The notes beneath the pieces are model-generated. The model was not told the origin of the DNA. It saw nothing but the letters and a program-made list of their open reading frames with translations, and searched no databases. From Streptomyces griseoviridis (GTDB taxonomy: Bacteria > Actinomycetota > Actinomycetes > Streptomycetales > Streptomycetaceae), in assembly GCA_014649155.1 (NCBI GenBank), contig BMSM01000002.1, forward strand, positions 434,001 through 498,000: a stretch of DNA of 64,000 nucleotides, read 5' to 3'. Positions 51,485 to 59,813 of this stretch are shown here, in pieces (positions within the stretch are counted from its first letter, which is position 1; each line of letters begins with the position of its first letter). Made by a program: the position numbers and the translations under genes.

Positions 51485-52614
51485 CCGTCCTCGGCACCCG
51501 CGCCCTCAACCGCGCCACCCTCGCCCGGCAGTTCCTGCTCGACCGCACCACCGCCCCGGTCCTCGACGTCATCGCGCACCTCGGCGGCGTACAGGCCCAG
51601 GAACCGCAGGAACCCTTCACCGGACTGTGGTCCCGCGTACGGGACTTCCGCCCGGCGGACCTCGACGCCCTGCTCACCGGCCGGCGGGCCGTCCGCACCC
51701 ACCTGATGCGCCGCACCGTCCACCTCGTGACCGCGGACGACGCCCTGGCCTGGCGCTCCCGGCACGACGCCATGCTGCGCCAACGCGCGCTCGCCGCCTA
51801 CCGCGCCGAACTCGCCGGCCTCGACATGGAGGAGGTCGCGGCGGCCGGGCGGGCGGTCATGGCGGACGGCCGGCCCCGCACCATGGCCGAACTCGTCGAC
51901 GCCCTCGCCGACCGCCGGCCCGCCGCGCCCCGCCGGGCCCTGGGCGAACTGCTGGTCGCCGCTCTCATCCCCATGGCCCAGCTGCCCCCGCGCGGCCTCT
52001 GGCGGACCAGGGCCGGAGTCCGCAACCTGCCCCTGGCCGCCTGGCTGGGCCAGGACCCCGACCCGTTGCCCGCCGACGGCTCCGACCCGGCCGGCTGCGC
52101 CCTGGTCCGCCGCTACCTGGCCGCCTACGGACCCGCCGCCTCGGCCGACCTGCGCGCCTGGTGCGGCCTGGCCGGGCTGCCCGCCGCGATCAGGGCCGTA
52201 CGCGAGGAACTCGTCTCCTTCCGCGACGAACGAGGGCGCGAACTGCTCGACCTCCCCGACGCGCCGCGTCCCGACCCCGACACGCCCGCGCCCGTCCGCT
52301 TCCTCCCCGCGTTCGACAACGCGATCCTCGGCTACCACGACCGCACCCGGATCATCGACGACGCCCACCGCGGCCTGTCGGTCGCCGGGGACCGGGCCGT
52401 CCTGGTCGACGGCCGGGTCTCCGCCACCTGGACCCTGGAGACCACGCCCCTGGACACCACCCTCCGCATCACCCCCCTGCGCCCCCTGTCCCGGCGGGAA
52501 CGCGCCGGAATCACCGACGAGGCCCGTTCCCTGGCCGCCTTCCTGACCTGCCCGGACCCGGCCGCGGACCCGGGCGGGGACACCGACCGTACGACCGTAC
52601 GGATAGAGGACTGA
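51481..52614 (+). CDS. Winged-helix protein of the AlkZ/YcaQ (HTH_42) DNA glycosylase family
   Basis: 377 aa. LDVIAHLGGVQAQEPQEPF carries the QxQ catalytic motif (Gln38-Ala-Gln40) of AlkZ-type enzymes, which unhook interstrand crosslinks or excise bulky alkylated bases. VRTHLMRRTVHLVTADDALA and PAFDNAILGYHDRTRII are the other family blocks. In Streptomyces such proteins either give self-resistance to genotoxins or serve as housekeeping homologues; no genotoxin cluster is in the window, so housekeeping is more likely. Confidence 0.9.
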   Translation: MTVLGTRALNRATLARQFLLDRTTAPVLDVIAHLGGVQAQEPQEPFTGLWSRVRDFRPADLDALLTGRRAVRTHLMRRTVHLVTADDALAWRSRHDAMLRQRALAAYRAELAGLDMEEVAAAGRAVMADGRPRTMAELVDALADRRPAAPRRALGELLVAALIPMAQLPPRGLWRTRAGVRNLPLAAWLGQDPDPLPADGSDPAGCALVRRYLAAYGPAASADLRAWCGLAGLPAAIRAVREELVSFRDERGRELLDLPDAPRPDPDTPAPVRFLPAFDNAILGYHDRTRIIDDAHRGLSVAGDRAVLVDGRVSATWTLETTPLDTTLRITPLRPLSRRERAGITDEARSLAAFLTCPDPAADPGGDTDRTTVRIED

Positions 52615-52664
52615 GCACCGTCCCGTCCCGCACACCCGTCCGGCCACCCCCGCGCGCCCGCCTG

Positions 52665-52694
52665 TTTACATCGATGTACACGCGGCTCTAGCCT
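52665..52694 (+). promoter_or_regulatory. GH93 promoter with LacI operator, copy 1
   Basis: TTTACATCGATGTACA (52665-52680) contains the 12-bp palindrome TACATCGATGTA. TTTACA doubles as a -35 box with TAGCCT (52689-52694) as -10, 18-bp spacer. Identical 16-mer at 59672-59687 upstream of the ABC/LacI genes, so one LacI protein probably controls both. Confidence 0.82.
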
Positions 52695-52754
52695 GGCGCG
52701 GATTCCGCTTCCCCGGACGCGCGCGGGAAGCCCGCAGGAAGGGAGAACACGCCC

Positions 52755-54416
52755 ATGCTCCGCCTGTTCCACGCCCTCAGACGCCGCCCCCACGCCGTGC
52801 TGCTCGTTCTCGTCGCCGCCCTGACGAGCCTGGCGCTCGCCGCCCCGGCGGAGGCGGCGCCCGCCGCGGACGCCGCCTCCGCCACGGCCACCGGCACCCC
52901 GCTGCGCGACGGCACGGGCCTGTACCCGCGTGCCGTCCGGCTCGCCCACAACGGCGCCGCCAACGGCCGTGTCCTCGCCAGTGTCGTCACCTTCGACGGC
53001 GACAGCGGCATCGGCGCCATCCACGAGAGCACCGACGACGGGGCGACCTTCCACGAGGTCGGCCGGGTCGCCGACCCCGAGTCCGCGTCCGGTCAGGGGC
53101 TGTGCTGCACCACCCTGTTCGAACTGCCGCGGGCGGTCGGCGCGCTGCCGGCCGGCACGCTGCTCTGGGCCTCCTCGGCCGGGCAGGACGAGACCGGCCG
53201 CCGCATGGCCCTGCGGATCTGGCGCAGCCACGACGTGGGCCGCACCTGGTCCTACCTCTCGTCCTGCGCGGCGGCCACCGGTACCGGCGGCCTGTGGGAG
53301 CCGGAGTTCTCCATCGCCTCGGACGGCGCCCTGGTCTGCCACTACTCCGACGAGACCGACGCCGCGCACAGCCAGAAGCTCGTCGCCGTGCGCAGTTACG
53401 ACGGCGTCACCTGGCAGGGCCGCCACGACACCGTCGCCAGCGGCCTCCAGACCGACCGTCCGGGCATGCCGGTGGTGCGCAGGCTCCCCGGCGGCACCTA
53501 CTTCATGAGCTACGAGATCTGCACGCCCGGCGGCCAGTACCAGTGCGTCGTGCACTACCGCACCTCCGCCGACGGCTGGAACTGGGGGAGCGTCACCGAC
53601 CTCGGCACCCGCCCCGAGACCGTCGACGGCACGTACTTCCGCGCCACCCCGACCATCGCCTGGGCACCGGACCCCGGCGGCGCCGCCAACGGCAGGCTGC
53701 TGCTGATCGGCCAGCGCCTGCTGAACAAGGACGGCGGGGTGGCCGCCGGGAGCGGTCGCACGATCCTCGCCAACACCGAGAACGGCCGCGGGCCGTGGTA
53801 CGAGATCGAGGCACCGGTGAACGTGCCCGACCCGCAGATCAACTACTGCCAGAACTACAGCTCCGCGCTGCTGCCCTCGGCCGACGGCCGCACCGTCCTC
53901 CAGATCGCCACCGACTTCGACGGCACGGTCTGCAAGCCCTCCTACGCGACCGGCTCCGTCACCGGCACCGGCGACGCCGCAGGCGTCACCGGCGGTGCGG
54001 TGTACCGGCTGGTCAACGCGAACAGCGGACTGTGCCTCGACGTCGCCGCCGACTCCCGCGCGGCCGGCGGCGACATCCAGCAGTGGACCTGCAACGGCCT
54101 CGCCCCGCAGGACTGGACCCTGACCGCCCGCGGCGACAGCCGCTTCACGCTCACCGGCCGCGGCAGCGGCTACTGCGCGGACGTGGAGGACGGCTCCGCC
54201 ACGGCCGGTGCCGACGTCCGCCAGTGGTACTGCAACGGGGCCGCCGCCCAGGACTGGCGGCTGGAGAACGTCGGCCGGAGCTACTACCGCCTCGTCGTCC
54301 GCTCCAGCGGACAGTGCCTGGACGTGGCCCAGGGTTCACGGACGGCCGGCGCCGACGTCCAGCAGTGGACGTGCAACGGCCGCCAGCCGCAGATCTGGAG
54401 GCTGGTGCGGGCATGA
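52755..54416 (+). CDS. Secreted exo-acting glycoside hydrolase (GH93-like sialidase fold) with ricin-type lectin domain
   Basis: 553 aa. Signal peptide about 1-34 (AVLLVLVAALTSLALAAPAE). Five-to-six-bladed propeller (about 45-405) with GLYPRAVRLAHNGAANGRVL, AIHESTDDGATFHEVGRVAD (an Asp-box-like turn), RSHDVGRTWSYLSS and WEPEFSIASDGALVCHYSDE, resembling GH93 exo-1,5-alpha-L-arabinanase and other sialidase-fold enzymes. C-terminal beta-trefoil (about 415-553) shows three QxW repeats (IQQWTCNG, VRQWYCNG, VQQWTCNG). Likely releases arabinobiose-like units from plant arabinan; the exact glycan is inferred. Confidence 0.82.
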   Translation: MLRLFHALRRRPHAVLLVLVAALTSLALAAPAEAAPAADAASATATGTPLRDGTGLYPRAVRLAHNGAANGRVLASVVTFDGDSGIGAIHESTDDGATFHEVGRVADPESASGQGLCCTTLFELPRAVGALPAGTLLWASSAGQDETGRRMALRIWRSHDVGRTWSYLSSCAAATGTGGLWEPEFSIASDGALVCHYSDETDAAHSQKLVAVRSYDGVTWQGRHDTVASGLQTDRPGMPVVRRLPGGTYFMSYEICTPGGQYQCVVHYRTSADGWNWGSVTDLGTRPETVDGTYFRATPTIAWAPDPGGAANGRLLLIGQRLLNKDGGVAAGSGRTILANTENGRGPWYEIEAPVNVPDPQINYCQNYSSALLPSADGRTVLQIATDFDGTVCKPSYATGSVTGTGDAAGVTGGAVYRLVNANSGLCLDVAADSRAAGGDIQQWTCNGLAPQDWTLTARGDSRFTLTGRGSGYCADVEDGSATAGADVRQWYCNGAAAQDWRLENVGRSYYRLVVRSSGQCLDVAQGSRTAGADVQQWTCNGRQPQIWRLVRA

Positions 54417-54420
54417 GAAC

Positions 54421-54444
54421 GGGCGGGGGCCGCGGCCCCCGCCC
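54421..54444. terminator. Bidirectional terminator, perfect palindrome
   Basis: GGGCGGGGGCCG/CGGCCCCCGCCC, 24-bp perfect palindrome in the 50-bp gap between the convergent GH93-like and GH2 genes. Confidence 0.85.
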
Positions 54445-54466
54445 GCCTTCCTCCCGCCGGTCCGGG

Positions 54467-56284
54467 TCAGCGCTGTGCCTCGATGGCGGCCGGCCGCAGC
54501 TGCGCGGCCCGCACCCGCGCCACGTCCAGCTTGGTGCCGCGGTCGAAGCGGTAGATGCCGTTCTGCTCCTGGAACACGTCGGTCAGCTGCGTGTAGCAGT
54601 AGCCGAACATGCGCGGATCGTCCAGCAGCACCCCGGTCAGGCCGCTGAACCGGGCGTGGAACTCCTCCTCGTCACGGACCCGTTCGCCGTACCCCCAGGA
54701 CCGCTCCCGGTCCTCGCCGGACAGCTCGGCGGCGGCCCGGGGGTCCCACCAGATGCCGCCGAACTCGCTGACGAAGTACGGCTGCCCCGCGTACGGCAGC
54801 GAGTAGGCGGCGCCGTTCTCGTAGGCGTTGACGAACGGCTCGTCCTCGGCCAGCCCCGACATCAGCCGCCGGAACTCGGCCGGGTCCTGCTCGTAGTTGT
54901 GGGCGTCGTAGATGTCGGTCTCCGGGACCCGGTGGGCGTAACCGGAGGCGTCGATCACCGGCCGGGTGGTGTCCATCGCCTTGGTGGCGAGGAACATCGC
55001 GCGGGTCACGTCGTCGAGCTGGGTGATCCGGTCGTGCAGCTTCTGGTACGTCTCGTTCAGCGGGCACCAGCCGATGATCGAGGGGTGGGAGTAGTCCCGT
55101 TCCAGGGCCTCCAGCCACTGGGCGACGTACGAGGCGTCCGGCTTCTGGTTGTCGCCCGAGGAACCGCCGGTCTCGCAGCCCCAGTCGCCGAACTCGCCCC
55201 AGACCAGGTACCCGAGGCGGTCGGCGTGGTACAGGAACCGCTCCTCGAAGACCTTCTGGTGCAGCCGGGCGCCGTTGAAACCGGCCTCCATGGCCAGCTC
55301 GATGTCCCGGACCAGCGCCTCGTCGGTCGGGGCGGTCATCAGGCCGTCCGGGTACCAGCCCTGGTCGAGGACGAGCCGCTGGAAGACGGGCCGGCCGTTG
55401 AGCAGGACGGCCTTGCCGCGCAGCCCGACGGCGCGCAGCCCCGCGTAGCTCCCGGCGCTGTCGACGACCGTCCCGTCGGCGTCGAGGAGTTCGAGGCGCA
55501 GGCCGTACAGGTGCGGGTCGCCCGGCCCCCACTCGCGGCGCCGGTCCTCGGGCACCGGCAGGTGCAGCCGCGGGGCGAGATCGAGGTCGGCGCGGGCCTC
55601 GGCGCGGCTCACCTCGCCGTCGCCGTCGGTCAGGACGGCGCGCACCCGGTGGCCGGGCCGGTTGCCGGACAGTGGCAGCTCCAGGTGGAAGGCGCCGCCG
55701 GCGAGGTCCGGGGTGATCCGGGGCCGGCGCAGATGGACCTCGGGCACGGGCTCCAGCCACACCGTCTGCCAGATGCCGGTCACCCGCGTGTAGTTGCAGT
55801 CGTGGTTGGCGTACCGGACTGCCTGCTTGCCGCGGGCCTGCGGTCCCGACCTGGCGTCGCGGGCGCGGACGGTGACGACGACCTCCTCGCCGCCGCCCGC
55901 GATGTCACCGAGATCGGCGGTGAACGGGGTGAAGCCGCCCCGGTGCCGGGCGACCTCCGTCCCGTTCACCCAGACCGTGGTGTCGTGGTCGACCGCGCCG
56001 AAGTGCAGCAGCACCCGCCGCCCGGCCCACTCGGCGGGCAGGGTCAGGGCCCGCCGGTACCAGACGGCGTGCAGGAAGTCGGTGTCCCCGATGCCCGACA
56101 GCGCGGACTCGGGCGGGAACGGGACGAAGATCTCGCCCTGCAGCTCCCGGCCGAGGAGACCGCGTTCCAGGCCGCTGTCCCCCCGGTCGGTCTCGAACTG
56201 CCAGACGCCGTTGAGGTTCAGCCAGTCCCGGCGCGTGAACTGCGGACGCGGGTACTCCGGACGCGGAACGGAGGGGGTGGGCAC
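54467..56284 (-). CDS. Glycoside hydrolase family 2 protein
   Basis: 605 aa, no signal peptide. Sugar-binding jelly roll (about 20-178; WLNLNGVWQFETD, FLHAVWYRRALTLPAEWAGR), Ig-like domain (about 182-285) and TIM barrel (about 290-600). Acid/base Glu411 lies in GWCPLNETYQ and nucleophile Glu507 in YFVSEFGGIWW. Cytoplasmic exo-enzyme expected to hydrolyse oligosaccharides imported by the adjacent ABC transporter. GH2 spans beta-galactosidases, beta-mannosidases, arabinopyranosidases and galactofuranosidases, so specificity is open. Confidence 0.92.
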   Translation of the reverse strand: MPTPSVPRPEYPRPQFTRRDWLNLNGVWQFETDRGDSGLERGLLGRELQGEIFVPFPPESALSGIGDTDFLHAVWYRRALTLPAEWAGRRVLLHFGAVDHDTTVWVNGTEVARHRGGFTPFTADLGDIAGGGEEVVVTVRARDARSGPQARGKQAVRYANHDCNYTRVTGIWQTVWLEPVPEVHLRRPRITPDLAGGAFHLELPLSGNRPGHRVRAVLTDGDGEVSRAEARADLDLAPRLHLPVPEDRRREWGPGDPHLYGLRLELLDADGTVVDSAGSYAGLRAVGLRGKAVLLNGRPVFQRLVLDQGWYPDGLMTAPTDEALVRDIELAMEAGFNGARLHQKVFEERFLYHADRLGYLVWGEFGDWGCETGGSSGDNQKPDASYVAQWLEALERDYSHPSIIGWCPLNETYQKLHDRITQLDDVTRAMFLATKAMDTTRPVIDASGYAHRVPETDIYDAHNYEQDPAEFRRLMSGLAEDEPFVNAYENGAAYSLPYAGQPYFVSEFGGIWWDPRAAAELSGEDRERSWGYGERVRDEEEFHARFSGLTGVLLDDPRMFGYCYTQLTDVFQEQNGIYRFDRGTKLDVARVRAAQLRPAAIEAQR

Positions 56285-56329
56285 ACGTGCTCCAGTCGAT
56301 CGATGGGGCGGGGCGGGAGAGGAGAGAGC

Positions 56330-57229
56330 TCAGGAACCGCCGAGGCCGGTGGTGGCCACGGAGTCGACGATGCGGCGCTGGAAGACCAGGAACACCACGA
56401 TCAGCGGCAGCGCCGCCAGCAGCGCGGACGCCATGGCCTGCGCGTACTGGATGCCGTAGGCGTCCTTCACGGTGGCCAGGCCGACCGGCAGGGTCATGAG
56501 GTCGGGGTCGTTGGTCACGATGAACGGCCACATGAAGTTGTTCCACGCCCCGATGAAGACGAAGATCGACACCGCGGCCACGATCGGCCGGGACAGCGGC
56601 AGCACCACCGACCGGAAGACCCGGAACTCGGAGGCGCCGTCGCTCCGGGCCGCCTCCTCCAGCTCCCGGGGGACGCCGTCGAAGAACCGCTTCAGGATGA
56701 ACACCATCATCGGGGCGACCACCTGCGGCAGGATCACGGCCGCATAGGTGTCCACCAGGTCGAAGAGCAGCATCTGCCGGAACAGCGGTACGACCAGCAG
56801 TTGCGGCGGCACCATGATCGCCGCCACCGTCACGGCCAGCAGGGCCCGGCGCCCGCGGAAGGTGCCCCGGGAGAAGCCGTACGCCGCGAGCGTCGAGACG
56901 GCGACCGTGATGACGGTGACCAGGGCGGCGATCAGGAAGCTGTTGAACGCCCAGACGGGCACGTTGCCCCGCTCCAGGATCTCCCGGTAGGCCTCCAGCG
57001 TGAACGCGCCCTTGACGGGGGAGAGGCCGGGCTTCGACAGGTCCTGTTCGCTCTGCACGGACGTGGCGATCGCCCAGACGAACGGCAGCAGCCACAGGAC
57101 CGCGAGGACGACGAGCGCGGTCCCGGCCAGGACGCGCGGCAGCCGGCCGTGGCCGAGCAGCAGCGGGGAGCCGGCCGCGTCCCGGGGCGCGGGGCGCCGC
57201 GGACGGAGGGGTGGTGCGGTGGCGGACAC
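56330..57229 (-). CDS. Carbohydrate ABC transporter permease (MalG type)
   Basis: 299 aa from GTG 57229. Six-helix permease with LAVLWLLPFVWAIATSVQSE, WAFNSFLIAALVTVITVAVS and the EAA loop LEEAARSDGASEFRVFRSVV before LPLSRPIVAAVSIFVFIGAW. Second inner-membrane subunit of the importer; its start is two bases after the stop of the upstream permease, so translation is coupled. No ATPase gene is in the cluster, so a shared MsiK-type ATPase is expected. Confidence 0.93.
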   Translation of the reverse strand: MSATAPPLRPRRPAPRDAAGSPLLLGHGRLPRVLAGTALVVLAVLWLLPFVWAIATSVQSEQDLSKPGLSPVKGAFTLEAYREILERGNVPVWAFNSFLIAALVTVITVAVSTLAAYGFSRGTFRGRRALLAVTVAAIMVPPQLLVVPLFRQMLLFDLVDTYAAVILPQVVAPMMVFILKRFFDGVPRELEEAARSDGASEFRVFRSVVLPLSRPIVAAVSIFVFIGAWNNFMWPFIVTNDPDLMTLPVGLATVKDAYGIQYAQAMASALLAALPLIVVFLVFQRRIVDSVATTGLGGS

Positions 57230-57231
57230 GG

Positions 57232-58173
57232 TCAGTCCTCCCGGCGGAAGAGGCGGAGCTGCACGAGCGAGACGACGATGATCAGCGCGAAGAAGAGGTA
57301 GGAGACCGCCGAGGCGTAACCGAGCCGGTAACCGGTGAAGCCGACGTCGTAGACGTACTCCAGGACGGGCCGGGTCGACGCGTTCGGGCCGCCCTTGGTG
57401 AGGATGTAGATCTGGTCGAACACCTTCAGCGACGCCAGCACCTGGAGCATCGCCACCAGCACGGTGGTCCGGCGCAGCTGCGGCAGGGTGATGGACCACA
57501 GCCGCCGCCACGCGCCGGCGCCGTCCAGGGCGGCGGCCTCGTCGAAGGCCGAGGGCAGCGACTGGAGCGCGGACAGGTAGAGCAGGAAGTTGAAGCCGAC
57601 CGTCCACCAGACGGTCAGCGCGGCGATCGACCACATGGCGACGGACTCGTCCGACAGCCAGCCGACCGGGTCCGTTCCGAGGGCGCCGAGGAACTGGTTG
57701 GCGAAGCCCAGGTCCGGCTGGTAGAGCCAGGTGAAGACGAGCGTCACCACGGTCACGGGCAGCAGGTACGGCGCGAAGAACGCCAGCCGCCACGCCCACT
57801 GGCCGGCCAGCCCGCTGTGCACCAGCAGTGCCATCACGAGGGCCACCAGGACCAGCGGGACGCTGGAGATGACGGTGAAGAACACCGTGTTGCCGAGGCT
57901 GCTCCACACGTCCGGGTCGCCGAGGGCCTCGGCGTAGTTGTCGAACCCGACGAACGCGGTGTCGCGCAGCGCCAGCGAGGAGTCGGTGAAGCTCATCCAC
58001 AGGCCCTGGACGACGGGCCACACCAGGAACAGGACGAACAGCAGCAGGAACGGCAGCACGAAGACGAGGCCGGAGCCGCCGGCCCGGAATCTGCCCAGGC
58101 GTCCCGGGGTGGCGGTCGGGGGCGCCGCCGGGACGGGCAGCGCACCGGTGCCGGGGGGTGCGGTGGTGGTCAC
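57232..58173 (-). CDS. Carbohydrate ABC transporter permease (MalF type)
   Basis: 313 aa. SGLVFVLPFLLLFVLFLVWP, FTDSSLALRDTAFVGFDNYA (typical MalF-type P2-like stretch) and the EAA loop FDEAAALDGAGAWRRLWSIT. GTG 58173 was chosen because AAGGAG lies eight bases upstream; GTG 58182 overlaps that site. Second gene of the SBP-permease-permease-GH2 operon. Confidence 0.92.
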   Translation of the reverse strand: MTTTAPPGTGALPVPAAPPTATPGRLGRFRAGGSGLVFVLPFLLLFVLFLVWPVVQGLWMSFTDSSLALRDTAFVGFDNYAEALGDPDVWSSLGNTVFFTVISSVPLVLVALVMALLVHSGLAGQWAWRLAFFAPYLLPVTVVTLVFTWLYQPDLGFANQFLGALGTDPVGWLSDESVAMWSIAALTVWWTVGFNFLLYLSALQSLPSAFDEAAALDGAGAWRRLWSITLPQLRRTTVLVAMLQVLASLKVFDQIYILTKGGPNASTRPVLEYVYDVGFTGYRLGYASAVSYLFFALIIVVSLVQLRLFRRED

Positions 58174-58194
58174 GGGGATCACTCCTTCTGCCGG

Positions 58195-59556
58195 TCAGGC
58201 CACCGGGTTGGGCTGCTTCAGCAGCGCGTCCGCCTCGCGGACCATCTGACGCACCGCCTGCTCGGCGGTGGTGTTGCCCAGCAGCGCCGACTGGAGCGGC
58301 TGGCACATCCGGTTCTGGAAGTTGGAGGCGGCCCCCGTGAACCAGTTCGGCGGATCGAGCACCGCCGCCTTCCCGGCCTCCGCGTACGAGGACTGCGGTG
58401 TCAGGGCGGCGTACTCCGGCGTCGCCAGCACGGGCTGGTACGCGGGGATGTGACCGGCGCTCGCCCAGGTGAGGCTCTGCTTGATCATCTCCGCGACATA
58501 GCGGTGGGCCTCGCGCCGCCGGGCCGGGTCGGGGTCGTCCTGGTGCGGGAGGACGAAGCTGTGGCTGTCGGTGTAGACGGCCGGCCGGTCGAAGACCTGC
58601 GGGAAGGGCGCGGCGCCCAGCGGGATGCCGGACTTCCTCAGCGTGGGCAGCTCCCACTCGCCGAGCATGGCCATGCCGCCGCGGCCGGAGGTGAAGGCGG
58701 CGAGCGCCCCGTTGTAGTCGAGGTTGTCGGGGTTGGTCCGGCCGTCGAAGAGGCGCCGCATGAACGACACGACCTCGACCGCCGCGTCCACGTCGATCCG
58801 CGGCGGCCCGCCGTCGGGCAGGGTGAACGCGGCGCCGGTCTGGGCGTAGAAGGCGGCGAACTGGCGCCAGCTCTGCGCGGTGTCGGTGACGTGGCCGAAC
58901 AGGATGCCGGCCGCGCCGGTCGCCTCCGCCAGGCCCCGGCCCGCCTCCAGCAGGGCCTCCGGGGAACCCATCGGCGCCAGCTCCCCGTCGGCGTCCAGCA
59001 GTCCGGCCTTCCCGGCGGCCTCCTTGTCGTAGAACACGATGAAGGGGTGGACGTCGAGAGGTATCGCGTAGACCGTGCCGTCGTGCTTCGTCCGCGCCCA
59101 GACCGCCGGTGTGAAGTCCCGCTCCGTGACGCCGAACTCGGCGAGCAGCTCCAGGTCGAAGGGGTCGAGCAGTCCGCCGGGGGCGTATCCGGCCAGCCGG
59201 GACAGGTGCAGGACGGCCACGTCCGAGGCCCGGCCGCCGGCGGCCGACATGGCCAGTTTCGTGTAGTACGACGGTCCCCAGTCCAGGATCGTCCGGTCGA
59301 CGTCGAAGCCCCGCCCCTGCCGGGAGACGGCCTCGATCATGTCGTCCATCAGCATGCCGTCGCCGCCCTGGAACAGGTCCCAGACGCTCAGCGCGGACGC
59401 GCCGGAGGCCGAGGCCGGTGAGGCGCAGCCGGCGAGCGTGCCCGCGCCGAGCAGCGCGCCCGCCCCGGCGAGGCCGGTGCCCAGGAGACGGCGGCGGGTC
59501 AGGCCGCGGGGCGGCTCCGGGGGCGGTGCGGGGACAGGGGATCGCGCAGTCATCAT
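58195..59556 (-). CDS. Extracellular sugar-binding lipoprotein, Tat-type signal
   Basis: 453 aa. Signal RGLTRRRLLGTGLAGAGALL with TLAGCASPA lipobox indicates Tat export and lipid anchoring. SBP family 1 fold: LSVWDLFQGGDGMLMDDMIE, YAIPLDVHPFIVFYDKEAAG, AAFTSGRGGMAMLGEWELPT, NWFTGAASNFQNRMCQPLQS. Binds the oligosaccharide delivered to the two permeases. First gene of the operon; the identical LacI operator lies 115 bp upstream. Confidence 0.92.
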   Translation of the reverse strand: MMTARSPVPAPPPEPPRGLTRRRLLGTGLAGAGALLGAGTLAGCASPASASGASALSVWDLFQGGDGMLMDDMIEAVSRQGRGFDVDRTILDWGPSYYTKLAMSAAGGRASDVAVLHLSRLAGYAPGGLLDPFDLELLAEFGVTERDFTPAVWARTKHDGTVYAIPLDVHPFIVFYDKEAAGKAGLLDADGELAPMGSPEALLEAGRGLAEATGAAGILFGHVTDTAQSWRQFAAFYAQTGAAFTLPDGGPPRIDVDAAVEVVSFMRRLFDGRTNPDNLDYNGALAAFTSGRGGMAMLGEWELPTLRKSGIPLGAAPFPQVFDRPAVYTDSHSFVLPHQDDPDPARRREAHRYVAEMIKQSLTWASAGHIPAYQPVLATPEYAALTPQSSYAEAGKAAVLDPPNWFTGAASNFQNRMCQPLQSALLGNTTAEQAVRQMVREADALLKQPNPVA

Positions 59557-59671
59557 CGACCTTTCGACGCCGGACACGCGCACCGGACCGGCGGCGGGCC
59601 ACCGCCGGGGTGGCCCCCGCGGCGTCCGGCGGGCGGGGTCCGCACCGGCTGACGCGGTGCGGTGGCTCGTT

Positions 59672-59687
59672 TTTACATCGATGTACA
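59672..59687. promoter_or_regulatory. LacI operator, copy 2, in divergent promoter
   Basis: TTTACATCGATGTACA, identical to 52665-52680, lies between the divergent binding-protein and LacI genes. TTTACA/TAAAGG (plus) and TTTACA/TAAAAA (minus) promoters with 17-bp spacers can be drawn on both strands. Confidence 0.82.
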
Positions 59688-59813
59688 TTGGCTGTAAAGG
59701 GCTGGCGGCGGACGGCCGGTCCCCGGGGAAGGCGGGGGACCCGCACCACCGCCGGCCGGCCCCCGGCCTGGCGCGATCTACACTCGGGGCCGGTGCGGGG
59801 CAGGGAGGTAGCG

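Noticed and set aside
51481..52614. Genotoxin self-resistance system based on the AlkZ-like protein
   Set aside because: No biosynthetic cluster for a DNA-alkylating metabolite is in the window; neighbours are a VOC protein and a glycan cassette.
53102..57301. A 1399-codon open frame on the plus strand across the GH93-like, GH2 and permease genes
   Set aside because: It is an out-of-frame or antisense shadow of recognised genes in very GC-rich DNA; its translation is Arg/Gly/Pro-rich and matches no domain.
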